DNA from: Maribacter sp. ACAM166
Lineage (GTDB): Bacteria > Bacteroidota > Bacteroidia > Flavobacteriales > Flavobacteriaceae
NCBI RefSeq assembly: GCF_005771495.1
Contig: NZ_VAUW01000019.1
Coordinates: forward strand, 16,503-80,502
Direction of reading: 5' to 3'
DNA length: 64,000 nt
Below are positions 16,555-27,100 of this stretch, piece by piece. The notes under the pieces are model-generated. The model was given only the letters and a program-made list of their open reading frames with translations, had not been told where the DNA came from and did no database searches. Each line of letters starts with the position of its first letter. The stretch's first letter is position 1. Position numbers and translations under genes: made by a program.

Positions 16555-18759
16555 ATGACACTCATAAAAACAACATTCAATAGACGTTCCTTCATAAAAA
16601 GTTCTGCGCTTGCTGGCGGTGGCTTGGTCATAGGTTTTAGCTGGCTAGCTTCTTGTAAACCAACTCCAGAACAGGTAAACAACATGCCTAAGGAATGGTT
16701 TGATATTAATGGTTTCCTCAAAATTGGTGAAAATGGTATGGTAACCATCATGTCCCCAAATCCTGAAATTGGCCAGAACGTAAAAACATCGATGCCCATG
16801 ATCGTGGCAGATGAATTAGATGTTGATTGGAATAACGTACTAGTAGAACAAGCTCCCTTAAATACTGATATCTTTCAAAGACAACTAGCTGGAGGCAGTC
16901 AATCTATCCGTGCTAGTTGGGGAGGATTACGCATGGCCGGGGCAACTGCCAGGCATATGTTGATTGCTGCCGCTGCCGAGGCATGGCAAGTACCTGCTTC
17001 AGAAATTACTACCGAAGCAGGTATGATTACCCATATAGCTTCGAATAAATCTGCTGGTTATGGCGAAATGGCATCTAAAGCTGCAACAATGGAGGTGCCA
17101 GAAGAAGTATCTCTTAAAGAAATCAAAGATTTTGATATTATAGGAACGGATAGAAGGAATGTGGACGGACTAAAATTGGTTACCGGCAAACCTTTATTCG
17201 GAATTGACATACAAGAGGAAGGTATGATGATTGCCATGATAGTTCATCCCCCTGCTTTTGGCATGAGTTATAAATCGATGGATGCAGAATCTGCAAAATC
17301 AATGCCTGGTATTAAAGATGTATTTCCTATCGATGTATATCCAGAAGGCATGGAAAAACAATGGTCTGATGGTGGGGCTATTGCAAAAATGGTTGCCGTT
17401 GTTGGTGAAACGACATGGCAATGTATGCAAGCCAAAAAAGCCTTGAAGGTTGAATGGGAGAAATCGTCAACCTTGGAAAATACGGCAGGTCATGACGAGG
17501 CTCTCGCTAAATTATTAAACACTTCTACAAAAGAGCCTGCACGTAGTGATGGTAATGTTGTCAAAGCATTCAAATCAGCATCTCAAATTATAGAACGTAC
17601 ATTTAGCGCTCCATTTTTAGCACATAATACGATGGAGCCCATGAACTTTTACGCCGATGTTACTGGCGAAAGAGCAATATTAAATGGACCAATTCAAACT
17701 CCTGAGTTTTTGGAAAAGTCATTGGCATCTAGATTGGATATGCCCGTTGAAAAAATAGATATACAAATGACCCGTATGGGAGGAGGGTTTGGAAGACGTT
17801 TATATGGAACGTTTGGTGTAGAAGCCGCAGTCATTTCGCAAAAAATGCAGGCCCCTATAAAATTGGTTTATTCACGTGAAGATGATATGACCCAAGGTAC
17901 ATATCGCCCTACCTATAAAGTAAAGTACAAGGCAGGATTGGATAAAGAGGGAAATTTAATCGCTTGGCATGTTAAAGGTGCAGGATCAAACGATGATTTA
18001 ATTTTTGAAAATAGATTCCCTGCAGGGGCAGTTGATAATTATTTAGCTGAAAAATTTAGTTTAGAGACGAACGTCACTACAGGCGCATGGCGCGCACCAC
18101 GCTCAAATTTTATTGCCGGTGCCGAACAAGCATTTATAGATGAAGTTGCAGAGGCTGCAGGTAAAGACCCTATAGAGTTTAGACTCGAATTATTTGATAG
18201 GGCTATCAAAAGCCCTGTCGGAGATCCAGAGAAAAATGATTATGACCCTAAGCGTTATGCAGGTGTTCTAAAATTAGTGAAAGAAAAATCTGGTTGGGAT
18301 GGTAGTATGAAAAACGGAGCAGCTAGAGGTGTTTCAGCCTACTACTGCCATAACTCATATGTTGCCCAAGTATTGGATCTCGCAGAAGATGTTAATCCGC
18401 CTAAAGTAGATAAGGTATGGTGTGCCGTTGATTGCGGGATTGTAATTAACCCTATGGCAGCAAAAAATCAAATTGAAGGAGGAATTATCGATGGGATAGG
18501 TCATGCTACGTATAGCCAAATGACCTTTGAGGATGGTAAACCTCAACAATCTAACTTTGATACTTATCGCTTAATACGACATAAAGAGGCACCTAAAGAA
18601 ATTGAGAGCTTTTTTGTGGATAATGGTATAGACCCAACAGGATTGGGAGAGCCATCTCTACCGCCTATTATAGGAGCATTGGCAAATGCATTATACAAAG
18701 CAACAGGACAAAGACATTATAATCAACCATTTATTATGGAGAAACCCGTTTTAGGTTAA
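16555..18759 (+). CDS. Molybdopterin-binding hydroxylase large subunit (IorB-like), Tat-exported
   Basis: Catalytic molybdenum subunit of an aldehyde oxidase/xanthine dehydrogenase-type enzyme. A twin-arginine signal (NRRSFIKSSALAGGG, residues 8-22) with a following Cys suggests Tat export of the folded holoenzyme with its small subunit. Molybdopterin-binding segments include the RMGGGFGRRLYG block (about 403-414), TGAWRAPRSNF and the late GLGEPSLPPIIGALANA block with the catalytic Glu. At 734 residues it is a normal IorB length. The IorB-type order with a tandemly arranged molybdopterin part fits. Substrate is unknown; aldehydes or N-heterocycles are the usual range. Confidence 0.9.
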   Translation: MTLIKTTFNRRSFIKSSALAGGGLVIGFSWLASCKPTPEQVNNMPKEWFDINGFLKIGENGMVTIMSPNPEIGQNVKTSMPMIVADELDVDWNNVLVEQAPLNTDIFQRQLAGGSQSIRASWGGLRMAGATARHMLIAAAAEAWQVPASEITTEAGMITHIASNKSAGYGEMASKAATMEVPEEVSLKEIKDFDIIGTDRRNVDGLKLVTGKPLFGIDIQEEGMMIAMIVHPPAFGMSYKSMDAESAKSMPGIKDVFPIDVYPEGMEKQWSDGGAIAKMVAVVGETTWQCMQAKKALKVEWEKSSTLENTAGHDEALAKLLNTSTKEPARSDGNVVKAFKSASQIIERTFSAPFLAHNTMEPMNFYADVTGERAILNGPIQTPEFLEKSLASRLDMPVEKIDIQMTRMGGGFGRRLYGTFGVEAAVISQKMQAPIKLVYSREDDMTQGTYRPTYKVKYKAGLDKEGNLIAWHVKGAGSNDDLIFENRFPAGAVDNYLAEKFSLETNVTTGAWRAPRSNFIAGAEQAFIDEVAEAAGKDPIEFRLELFDRAIKSPVGDPEKNDYDPKRYAGVLKLVKEKSGWDGSMKNGAARGVSAYYCHNSYVAQVLDLAEDVNPPKVDKVWCAVDCGIVINPMAAKNQIEGGIIDGIGHATYSQMTFEDGKPQQSNFDTYRLIRHKEAPKEIESFFVDNGIDPTGLGEPSLPPIIGALANALYKATGQRHYNQPFIMEKPVLG

Positions 18760-18782
18760 CACTCTTATGCTATTGCAAACGA

Positions 18783-18813
18783 AAACGCCGGAACATTATA
18801 TTCCGGCGTTTTT
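18783..18813 (+). terminator. Intrinsic terminator after the hydroxylase operon
   Basis: The arms AAAACGCCGGAA and TTCCGGCGTTTT surround a 7-base loop and are followed by T-rich sequence, 24 bp after the stop codon of the large subunit gene. It is a strong and nearly symmetric terminator. Confidence 0.9.
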
Positions 18814-18833
18814 ATTTTTATGTTCAATATAGG

Positions 18834-19345
18834 TTAAATCTTAAATTTTAATACGGTCCTAAAATTACTTCTAGAGTCATTATCTATCATAAGTAGCGTG
18901 ATATTATCACCATCTTTTAGTTTATTATTAAATTAAAGTTATATGCTAGTCTACTAACTAGTTGCAAGTAATCTGTAAAATAATATTCATACTGCAAGCC
19001 ACCATAAATCAGCGACATAGTAATGATTTCTACCCTATCGGTTCCATTTACCACAGCCCATTTTGAATATTTGACGTAATCCCAACTAGTTGTGCAAATA
19101 ACTTTATACGATGGTTTTCTGAAAGATGATATTGCGGGTTCGTTTTTAGAATACCTAAATCATATGACCAATCGGGTCTGAATTTCTTATAATAACTGAT
19201 AAACGGTAATAAAAAAACATATCCTCTATTTTGTAAGTAGGTTATTAAGCCAAGTATTAAACGTGAAGGTTTATCAGATTCACTTTCGTACTTTTTAACA
19301 AAAACCAAATCTCCAGAAAAAACAATATCATCTGCAAAAATAAAC
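18834..19345 (-). pseudogene. Decayed outer-membrane beta-barrel protein (DUF6268-like)
   Basis: The longest single piece on the minus strand (19308-19048) reads KPSRLILGLITYLQNRGY and SENHRIKLFAQLVGITSNIQ. The frame then shifts to NGTDRVEIITMSLIYGGLQY and YFTDYLQLVSRLAYNFN. It shifts again to KLKDGDNITLLMIDNDSRSN and FRTVLKFKI before TAA at 18836-18834. Upstream, FIFADDIVFSGDLVF precedes the first piece behind a TAA. The alternating strands and the closing FRTxLKFKI pattern are those of an outer membrane barrel protein. At least two frameshifts and one stop make it nonfunctional. The DUF6268 assignment is tentative. Confidence 0.55.
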
Positions 19346-19666
19346 TCTTAGCTATATGGTTAGTACTTATACCAGGTTGAAATCTAACACCTAAACGTTG
19401 TTAATTTTTTATCATTTTTGTTTAACCCGTATGTACATACAGTAGCTGAGAATTATTTAGCTGATTCCTATCAAAAGTGGAATTCTCATTTTCAAAACGA
19501 AGCTGTTAATTACTATAATGACCCCTCCGAATAAATACCTGCCTTCGTCCTTTAAGCGAATAGGATTATTAATCAAGCCCTAATACGGGAATATTCTACA
19601 TTAGAATTTTTAGTGGGATGGGAATAAAATTAAAATCCACTCTTGCCAAATTGCTCAACTGAGTAC
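19346..19666. other. Noncoding stretch upstream of the dead barrel gene
   Basis: About 320 AT-rich bases. It may contain further eroded codons of the barrel gene or its promoter, but no recognisable protein segment, RNA or inverted repeat was found. Confidence 0.35.
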
Positions 19667-19715
19667 TGAACGCTGAACGCTGAACGCTGAACGCTGAACG
19701 CTGAACGCTGAACGC
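19667..19715. repeat. Seven perfect copies of a 7-bp tandem repeat
   Basis: The unit TGAACGC is repeated seven times without interruption (49 bp). Unit length 7 is not a multiple of 3 and the locus is noncoding. It lies between the dead barrel gene and the end of the DUF3570 gene. Such arrays vary in copy number by slippage and could serve as a strain marker. Confidence 0.95.
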
Positions 19716-19914
19716 AAAATATAAAACCAATTAGACATTTGAACTACAAAGGATTAAACACCATAGATTTATATTAAAATTATTCATGAGCAAGAAGAAC
19801 GGGTAAGGTGTATTGGTAATTTGATTTTTAATAAAAATATGCGCTCCCACACCAAAAATTATGCTAGGTAAGCACACTAAAATATCGCTTTATTATTATA
19901 AAATATTAAGCGTG

Positions 19915-21240
19915 CTAATCCATTACAAATTTAAATCCTGCGGTTATAATACTCGAACTAAACGTAGTATCTCTATCATACTGATAGAACTTAAAGTCTA
20001 TACTTTTAAGACCGAGTTTCCAAATATGTGCTTTCGTAAAGATATCGGTATACGAAATCCCTATACCCAATTGATTGGCTGAATATTTTGATAGATCGTA
20101 ATCGGATGTGTAAAAGATATCGGTAGATAACGCTGTCTCATATGGGTTAAAATAATCTGCTTGCGTTTGCTGGTAGTATCGGTAAGATGGATATAACGTA
20201 AATTTATCTGAAATCTTAATCGGCACTTCGATACTTGCAGTATGTGAATCAATACCCCAATCATCAAAATAATATCTGTAAAAAGTACGTACCACAAATG
20301 TTTCGTTGATATACCAATTTAATCTACCGCCTGCAGCCACTTTAAACCGACTATCTGGCAGTTGTTCTATAGCATCGGCTAATTGAAAATTCTCAATAAA
20401 AGAGTCTGCCACATCACCAAAATAAACACGTTGAAACGGTGTGGATAATAGTCCTTGCTGCTGAACAAAATCTAAGGCTAAAGAACCTTGTACGTTTTTA
20501 CTTAAGATTTGTGAAAAACCGAATCCAACGGAATAAGAGTTTCTAGTTTCATCTATAAATTCATCAAAAATGGGACTGTAATTAGAATTACCTGTAATAG
20601 TATTATTAGAGAAAAGCCGATTGGATAGACCGTTTGCCCCATTTGCGAAAGGCCTTAATTCTGACGGATAAATCGAATTCCATTTATCTAAATACACATT
20701 GGCATTAACACTTACTTCCGTGTTTTTTTCATTGAATAATTTTGTAAAGCCTCCTCCAAAACCCAAGGAAAAATAATCATATTCTGAGGATACGGAAACT
20801 TTACCCGATACTATGGTATTTCGGTCATCTGAACTATCACTATAAGACCCTGTTAAGTTGGCCCAAGTATCAGAACTTGATGCACCAGAACTAGCAACAA
20901 AGGGGTCTGCAGGTTGCCCACCATCAAACGGCCCCACATTACTCGATGATGCAGAAGTGTATGCAGAAACACCCGCATCAATCGTAAGCACGTCATCATC
21001 ATTCAAAGGAATCGACACTACAAAAGTTCCTGTAACATCTGTTAATTCTTCGGTTCCTATACCACCACTCACCGCAGCATTATCTCCGTTTTGACTATAA
21101 TAACTAGTTAAAAAATCCACTTCTGTGGTTTCCAATACCCGCTTCTTATAGGTTTGAACTGAATCTTGACGTTGTTGCCCATAACTTACTATAAACAATA
21201 GCAATAATGCTATAAAGCCTATGGTTTTAACTATTCTCAT
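19915..21240 (-). CDS. DUF3570 outer-membrane beta-barrel protein
   Basis: Predicted outer membrane barrel of 441 residues with a signal peptide (residues 1-21, ending VSYGQ). After VLETTEVDFLTSYYSQNGDNAAVSGG it shows alternating beta strands to the C-terminal aromatic end (SIITAGFKFVMD). The segment SSGASSSDTW at about residues 110-120 occupies the place of a Ser-Gly-Ala-x motif region in this family. It is the last gene of a four-gene unit: thioredoxin-like, ApbE, DUF4266 lipoprotein, DUF3570. The constant association with a flavin transferase suggests a role in envelope redox chemistry, but the function of DUF3570 is unknown. Confidence 0.85.
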   Translation of the reverse strand: MRIVKTIGFIALLLLFIVSYGQQRQDSVQTYKKRVLETTEVDFLTSYYSQNGDNAAVSGGIGTEELTDVTGTFVVSIPLNDDDVLTIDAGVSAYTSASSSNVGPFDGGQPADPFVASSGASSSDTWANLTGSYSDSSDDRNTIVSGKVSVSSEYDYFSLGFGGGFTKLFNEKNTEVSVNANVYLDKWNSIYPSELRPFANGANGLSNRLFSNNTITGNSNYSPIFDEFIDETRNSYSVGFGFSQILSKNVQGSLALDFVQQQGLLSTPFQRVYFGDVADSFIENFQLADAIEQLPDSRFKVAAGGRLNWYINETFVVRTFYRYYFDDWGIDSHTASIEVPIKISDKFTLYPSYRYYQQTQADYFNPYETALSTDIFYTSDYDLSKYSANQLGIGISYTDIFTKAHIWKLGLKSIDFKFYQYDRDTTFSSSIITAGFKFVMD

Positions 21241-21265
21241 CTTTTCCGTTAGGTTATTATCTTAA

Positions 21266-21478
21266 TTAATTACAGCCGCAGCCACCACCAGTTTTTCCTC
21301 CATTTGCCCCAACAGCTGCTTCCCTATACGAGTGCATGGTAGTCACATTACGATCAACTTTCTTATCCTGTAAAACCATGTCGGGATCATTAATATTTAT
21401 TTTTTCGTATTCCTTTAAAACCGTACAGCTCCCAAAGGAAAAAGCAATAACGGTTACAATTAAAAATTTTCTAATCAT
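21266..21478 (-). CDS. DUF4266 small lipoprotein with Cys-Gly-Cys tail
   Basis: A 70-residue lipoprotein: hydrophobic signal with lipobox FGSC (cleavage before Cys18) and core TVLKEYEKININDPDMVLQD (DUF4266 signature). The glycine-rich C-terminus GGKTGGGCGCN carries two Cys separated by Gly. It overlaps the ApbE gene by 4 bp (ATGA) and precedes DUF3570 by 25 bp, so the genes are translationally linked. The CGC tail could bind a metal or be a redox site for the neighbouring thioredoxin; this is inference. Confidence 0.85.
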   Translation of the reverse strand: MIRKFLIVTVIAFSFGSCTVLKEYEKININDPDMVLQDKKVDRNVTTMHSYREAAVGANGGKTGGGCGCN

Positions 21479-22455
21479 GATTTCTCTATTTCTATATTCT
21501 TTGATGTTGTAATATTTCCTTTATCATCAATAATAATACATGCTACTTTTGGTAACTGCTCTATGCGGTTTAAGCCTGCCTCTATACCCATGACAAAAAC
21601 TGAGGTTGCCAAAGCATCGGCCAATTCTGCTTTCGGAGCAAATACCGTAACACTGATTATCCCAGTAGCAGGGTATCCACTACGTGGGTCAATAATATGG
21701 GTATATCTTATATTATTGAACGTGACATACTTCTCATAATTTCCCGAAGTAACCACAGCCCCATTGGATATTGGCAACAAGGCAAAAACTTTATTCTTGT
21801 TCATAGGATTGGTAATCGCTATGTTCCATTCCTTATTATCTGGTTGTTTCCCCCAGGTATTCATATCACCCGACGCATTTATTATACCGGACACTACACC
21901 TTTTGAAATCAATACATCTTTAGCACTATCTGCGGCATAGCCTTTTCCTATAGCTCCGAAACCAATTTTCATTCCTATCAACTTTAGAAAAACAGTGCTA
22001 TTCTCTTTATTCAAAACTATATTTTGAAAACCTACCTTCGCCACGGAATTCCTTATAGAATCTGCCGTAGGCATCACTGTCATACTACCATCAAATTTCC
22101 AAATCTTGTCCATCGATGCGTAGCTAATATCAAAAGCACCATCTGTTAACTTAGAGATTCCTATTGCCCTTTGTATCAAATTAAATAATTCAGCATCAAC
22201 CTTGACAGGATGTATACCTGCATTCCTATTGATTTCTGATGTTTGGGAATTAGCATCCCATGAAGATATTAATCGCTCAATTCTAGATATCTCATTGACA
22301 GCCAAATCAATGTATCCATTAGCTTCTGTTGAGTCATTTGCTACAACCGTAATATCAAAACGACTTCCCATTAATTTCAGCGTGTGCTTAAAAGGTTGCT
22401 GGGCATATAGCACTCCAGCAATGAGGAGGGTGAAAATTGTCGCAGCCTTCTTCAA
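21475..22455 (-). CDS. apbE: FAD:protein FMN transferase (ApbE family)
   Basis: Transfers FMN from FAD to Thr/Ser of target proteins outside the cytoplasm. A signal peptide ends near residue 18 (GVLYAQ). Family blocks are present: SSWDANSQTSEINRN (about 64-78), TDGAFDIS (104-111), GFGAIGKGYAADSA (165-178), NASGDMNTWG, and the metal/FAD site THIIDPRSGYPA. The 326 residues are typical. It follows the thioredoxin-like gene by 1 bp and overlaps the DUF4266 gene. The flavinylated partner is not obvious; no NqrC/RnfG or FMN-bind domain is in the window. Confidence 0.94.
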   Translation of the reverse strand: MKKAATIFTLLIAGVLYAQQPFKHTLKLMGSRFDITVVANDSTEANGYIDLAVNEISRIERLISSWDANSQTSEINRNAGIHPVKVDAELFNLIQRAIGISKLTDGAFDISYASMDKIWKFDGSMTVMPTADSIRNSVAKVGFQNIVLNKENSTVFLKLIGMKIGFGAIGKGYAADSAKDVLISKGVVSGIINASGDMNTWGKQPDNKEWNIAITNPMNKNKVFALLPISNGAVVTSGNYEKYVTFNNIRYTHIIDPRSGYPATGIISVTVFAPKAELADALATSVFVMGIEAGLNRIEQLPKVACIIIDDKGNITTSKNIEIEKS

Positions 22456-22456
22456 A

Positions 22457-22897
22457 TTATTTTATGAATGTATTCAGTTCTTCGATATAAGCCATTACCG
22501 GTAATCTTTTGTAACTCGTTTCACCTAAAACCTTACCTGTATCGTCCATGATTACTACAAAAGGAAAAATCCCGTTCCTATTATACTTTTCTGCTAAAAC
22601 CTTGTTCCTATTGGTTTGTTCAAGAGATAAGGCATTCCTTTTTCTTCTAGGGAAATCTGCTTGTAACATCACATAATGCTCTTTGGCATATACTTTAAAA
22701 TCATTTGTATTCCAAACTTCACGGTCTAATTTAATACAAGGTGTACACCAATCTGACCCTTGAAACACCAAAATTATGGGCATATCTTTTTTATTGGCCA
22801 CTGCCTTGGCACTGGTAAAATCGGTTTCCCAATCTTGTGCAACGGAAGAACCTGCCCCCAAAACTACAAATAGCACTATTAAAATATATTTCTTCAT
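22457..22897 (-). CDS. Exported thioredoxin-like protein (DsbD-gamma/DUF255-like fold)
   Basis: A 146-residue periplasmic thioredoxin-fold protein with signal peptide (residues 1-20, ending SSVAQ). The redox motif is WCTPC (Cys51 and Cys54) within ILVFQGSDWCTPCIKLDREV, and the cis-Pro loop region NGIFPFVVIMD follows at about 109-119. It is the first gene of the ApbE/DUF4266/DUF3570 unit. It probably keeps cysteines of a partner reduced or forms disulfides; the CGC tail of the DUF4266 protein is a candidate partner. Confidence 0.87.
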   Translation of the reverse strand: MKKYILIVLFVVLGAGSSVAQDWETDFTSAKAVANKKDMPIILVFQGSDWCTPCIKLDREVWNTNDFKVYAKEHYVMLQADFPRRKRNALSLEQTNRNKVLAEKYNRNGIFPFVVIMDDTGKVLGETSYKRLPVMAYIEELNTFIK

Positions 22898-23001
22898 TTT
22901 ATTTGAATTGTATTTACTACTGAATTAGTCAACCATTGTACCTGTAACTTTCTCTTAAAGCTTAATTAAAAAGTAGTTTAGCAAGTTCTCTTAAAATCAC
23001 A

Positions 23002-24141
23002 TTACTCCCCTATCAAGCTAAACGCACCTTTTACTAAAAATTGTGCTTCCGGTTTAAAAGTTGATGTATTTTTCAAGGCTGTCATATCCTCATAATTGCC
23101 ATTGGTTATAACTGCAATTTGTTTGAAATAGTAACTATTATCCTTTTTCTCGTCCAAAATAAGCACATAGGCTTGTTCTTCTACGACACTAATGGCATTG
23201 GTAGGAAGAGATTTTTGTTTAGATGAATCTGTGATTATAGCGGCCTCCACAAACATTCCTGTTAAAAAATTGGAATCTTCATTTTCTAAATGCGCATGCA
23301 CCTTAATAGTCCTATTTTTATCTATGGAGGTACCAACCAAATGAACCTCAGCCTCAAAAGTTTCCGATGATGCTTCGGGTATTCTAAACGCTACATCTTG
23401 CCCCTTTTTCACCTTCATTATATCCTTTTCAAAGACAGATAATTCTAAATGAATATGATCATTGTTAATAATTTCCATGATTGGAGTGGATGGAGAAACA
23501 AAAGTACCTTTAGAAACATGAACTTTGGTAATGCTTCCAGAAATTGGTGCATATATGGCGGCTATCGAATTAATAGTACCCTTTTCAACTAGTTCTGGAG
23601 AAATATTGATCATGGTCAATTGCTTTCTTAGACCATTGTATTTAGCAACAGCTGTTTTATAGTCGCTTTCAGCTTTCAAAAAATTTTTCTGTGAAGATAT
23701 ATGTTCCGAAACCATGGTTTGCTGCCGATCATATTCTGCTTTTAAATAACTCAATTGACCATAAACCTCCATATACTGCTGTTGCATAGTAACAAACTCA
23801 GGATTCTCAATTGTAACCAACAGTTGTCCTTTACGCACTTGATCACCAATCAGTAAGGGTGTTTTCCTAATATAGCCGCCCATTGTAGCGCTGACCATAG
23901 CCCTATTCTCTGGTGGAACGTCTATCATCCCTGTTGTATTCACCGTACTAGGAAAAGTTCTTACTTTAAGTACATCCAGTTCCATTTTACTCTGTTCAAA
24001 CTGCTCTTGGGAGATTTGAATACGATCATCAATCATAGTAGATGGCGCTTCATTTTCTTCTGATTTTTTTTCTTTATTTCCACAATTCCAAAGTGTAGTT
24101 ATTATAATAAGGACCGTTATTTTATATATGATTCTTTGCAT
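23002..24141 (-). CDS. RND efflux periplasmic adaptor lipoprotein (CusB/CzcB type)
   Basis: Membrane fusion protein linking the inner-membrane RND pump to the outer-membrane channel. The lipobox LWNC-G (Cys20) indicates a lipid anchor. The adaptor domains follow: N-terminal barrel/lipoyl half (MGGYIRKTPLLIGDQVRKGQ), a coiled hairpin of about 125-190, the second lipoyl half (IYAPISGSITKVHVSKGTFV), and the C-terminal barrel (KKGQDVAFRIPEA). The length of 379 residues is normal. It lies 10 bp after the pump gene on the same strand, so pump and adaptor are one operon. Confidence 0.9.
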   Translation of the reverse strand: MQRIIYKITVLIIITTLWNCGNKEKKSEENEAPSTMIDDRIQISQEQFEQSKMELDVLKVRTFPSTVNTTGMIDVPPENRAMVSATMGGYIRKTPLLIGDQVRKGQLLVTIENPEFVTMQQQYMEVYGQLSYLKAEYDRQQTMVSEHISSQKNFLKAESDYKTAVAKYNGLRKQLTMINISPELVEKGTINSIAAIYAPISGSITKVHVSKGTFVSPSTPIMEIINNDHIHLELSVFEKDIMKVKKGQDVAFRIPEASSETFEAEVHLVGTSIDKNRTIKVHAHLENEDSNFLTGMFVEAAIITDSSKQKSLPTNAISVVEEQAYVLILDEKKDNSYYFKQIAVITNGNYEDMTALKNTSTFKPEAQFLVKGAFSLIGE

Positions 24142-24151
24142 AGCGCAGTAT

Positions 24152-27100
24152 TTATAATGTTAAGAAATTAATGTCTACAGTAATTTGATTGTATTCTTTT
24201 AGCTTGTCTAGATATCCCAATTTTATATAATAGGCACTTTCCAAACTTTGAATGTATTGATAGAAATCAATTTCACCGTTTTTAAAACTGATTTGAGCCG
24301 TTTTTAAGATTTCCTCTGAAAGGGTAGCTCCTTCATTTTCATAATAATCAAGGGCATTTTGAATTTGCGACACTTGTTGTAGTAAGACTTGCTGTTTTGT
24401 ATTTAACTGAATTTTATACTCAACAGACTCTGCTGTAGCTATTTGCTTTGCAATTTTGGATGCCTTAATCTTAGAAGCTTGACCACTAAACAACAACGGT
24501 ATTTTGAGACCTAACTGATAACCATATAAATTAGTATTAAGTTGATCATTGGTACCCTGAAAATAACTTACACTAATATCTGGTAAAAGATGTTGCTTCT
24601 CAAAACTACTTTCTGCATCCCTTACCGCCTTATTATTTTCATAATACTGAACCTCAGGCGTATTTTCTACCACTAAAGGATTCAACCCTATCTTAAGGTT
24701 CAACCCATCCGCAATAAAAAGGCTATCCTCTACTTGAACTATTTTTAAGAGATTACGATAGGTAATGGACACTTCTTGAATGGCCTGCTTATAATTTAAG
24801 CCGATTTGGCGTTGTTTAGCGGCTGCGGTTATCTTTTCTAGATAATTGGTTTCGCCCAACTCAAACCGTCTGGCTGCCATAACAGAAAAATTGGCGTACA
24901 GACTATCTAATTCCTTAAACATCGTTACCTTTTTTCGTGCTATTTGATAGTCATAATACCCCATTGTAACCCTTCTTTCTAGTGCCTTCTTTTGAATATA
25001 AAAACCACTTTTTACTAATTTCGTTTGGGCCTTATTTACTTTTTTTTCAGAAAAGTAGGCTGTAGGGAAACGAAAATCCTGTTGAATACCAAACACTTTA
25101 AGAGGTACATTATTTGGAGCCAGGTTATTCTCATCAAATTCATAATAAACATGGGTCTTGTTAAAATTAAAGGCACTGCCAACCAATGCTTGAGATTGAT
25201 TAACTTTAAGTTCATTTGCCTTTAAACCCATATTATTCTCAATGGCTAATGGAATTAAGTCCTCCAAGTTTTTACCCTTTGGCTCTTGTCCAAAAGCTCC
25301 AGCAGTAATAAGTAAAATAACCACTCCCAAAACTTTTTTAATAGCGGTTTTAGGCAATGCACTCTTCTTTTTGACATCACTATCAAATATGGAATACAGC
25401 ACGGGCAAAACAACTAAGGTTAAAATGGTAGCCGTAAACAGACCACCAATTACTACGGTTGCCAAGGGCCGCTGCACTTCTGCACCTGCATTGGTCGAAA
25501 TGGCCATTGGAAGAAAGCCTAACGCCGCGGCAGATGCCGTTAGTAAAACGGCTCGTAATCTGTCTTTTGTTCCTTGTTTAACTAAATCTTCTAAATTGTC
25601 AAAAGGCTCCTTTTTTAATTCCTTGAAATGCTCAATCAATACGATTCCATTCAAAACAGCAATTCCAAAGAGTGCAATAAATCCAACTCCCGCAGAAATA
25701 CTGAAAGGCAACCCTCTCAACCATAATAACAGTACCCCACCAACAGCCGCCAAGGGTATTGCTGAGTAAATCATTAAAGCTTCCTTGACTGATTTAAAGG
25801 CGAAGTATAATAATATGAAAATCAAAACAAGGGCTATAGGGACTGCAATCAATAAACGGTCTCGTGCGCTTTGTAAATTTTCGAACTGCCCTCCATAGGT
25901 GATAGAATATCCAGCAGGTAATTTCACATTCGCGTTTATCAATTTCTGTACATCGTCAACAACAGATTGTAAATCGCGGTTACGAACATTAACACCAACC
26001 ACAATACGTCTTTTCGTATCATCCCTTGAAATTTTGGCTGCTCCCTTTTTATAAGTAATATCGGCCAATTCACTCAATGGAATTTTCCCTCCTGCTGGCA
26101 CATCTACATATAAATTTTTGAGGTTGTCAATATCTTGTCTTTTATCCTTATCCAAACGTACAACCAAATCAAAACGTTTCTCACCTTCAAATACGCTTCC
26201 TGCTGTTTTACCTGCAAAACCCATGGAAACCATATCGTTCAATTCTTGAATGTTTAGTCCATACCGTGCAATTTTTGCCCGGTCGTAGTTTACGCTCATT
26301 TCAGGCAATCCAACAATCTTCTCTACTGAAATATCGGCGGCACCCTGTACATTATGAATTAAAGTCCCGATTTCATTCCCTTTTTTTGCTAAAATATCTA
26401 AATCTGGACCAAATATTTTAATAGCTATATCGGCACGGACCCCAGTTATCAACTCATTGAAGCGCATTTCAATAGGCTGAGTAAATTCTACCTCCATACC
26501 AGGAATAACCGCCAAAGCTTCCTTAAACTTATCTGCTAATTCATCTTTGCTAGAAGCACTGGTCCATTCTTCTTTTGGTTTGAGAATAATAATAACATCA
26601 CTCTCTTCCATAGACATGGGATCGGTGGGTACTTCGGCAGCTCCAATTCTAGTGACCACTTGTTTTACCTCCGGAAAGTTTTTGATAAGAATTTTTTCAA
26701 TCTCCGTTGTAATTTCAACGGTATTACTTAATGATGTCCCCGTTTTCAAAATCGGTTGTATCACAAAATCGCCCTCGTCTAAGGTAGGTACAAACTCGCC
26801 TCCCATTGAAGTATACAAGAAAATTGAAATCGCAAGCAAAAACGCTGCTATTCCTAAAACCAATTTCTTGCTCCGCAGTGCCCAATCTATTATTGGTTCA
26901 TAATTCTTGTTCAACCATTTCATTAGGCGTACTGAAATATTCTTTTCAGATTCCTTCGAAGGTTTTAAAAATAATGATGCGGCAACAGGCACATAGGTAA
27001 AGCATAATATCATTGCTCCTATCAAGGCGAAGCTAAATGTAAGCGCCATGGGTTTGAACATTTTGCCTTCTACCCCACTTAATGATAGAATAGGAATGAA

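Noticed and set aside
19667..19715. Possible CRISPR-like repeat
   Set aside because: Unit of 7 bp with no spacers; it is a microsatellite.
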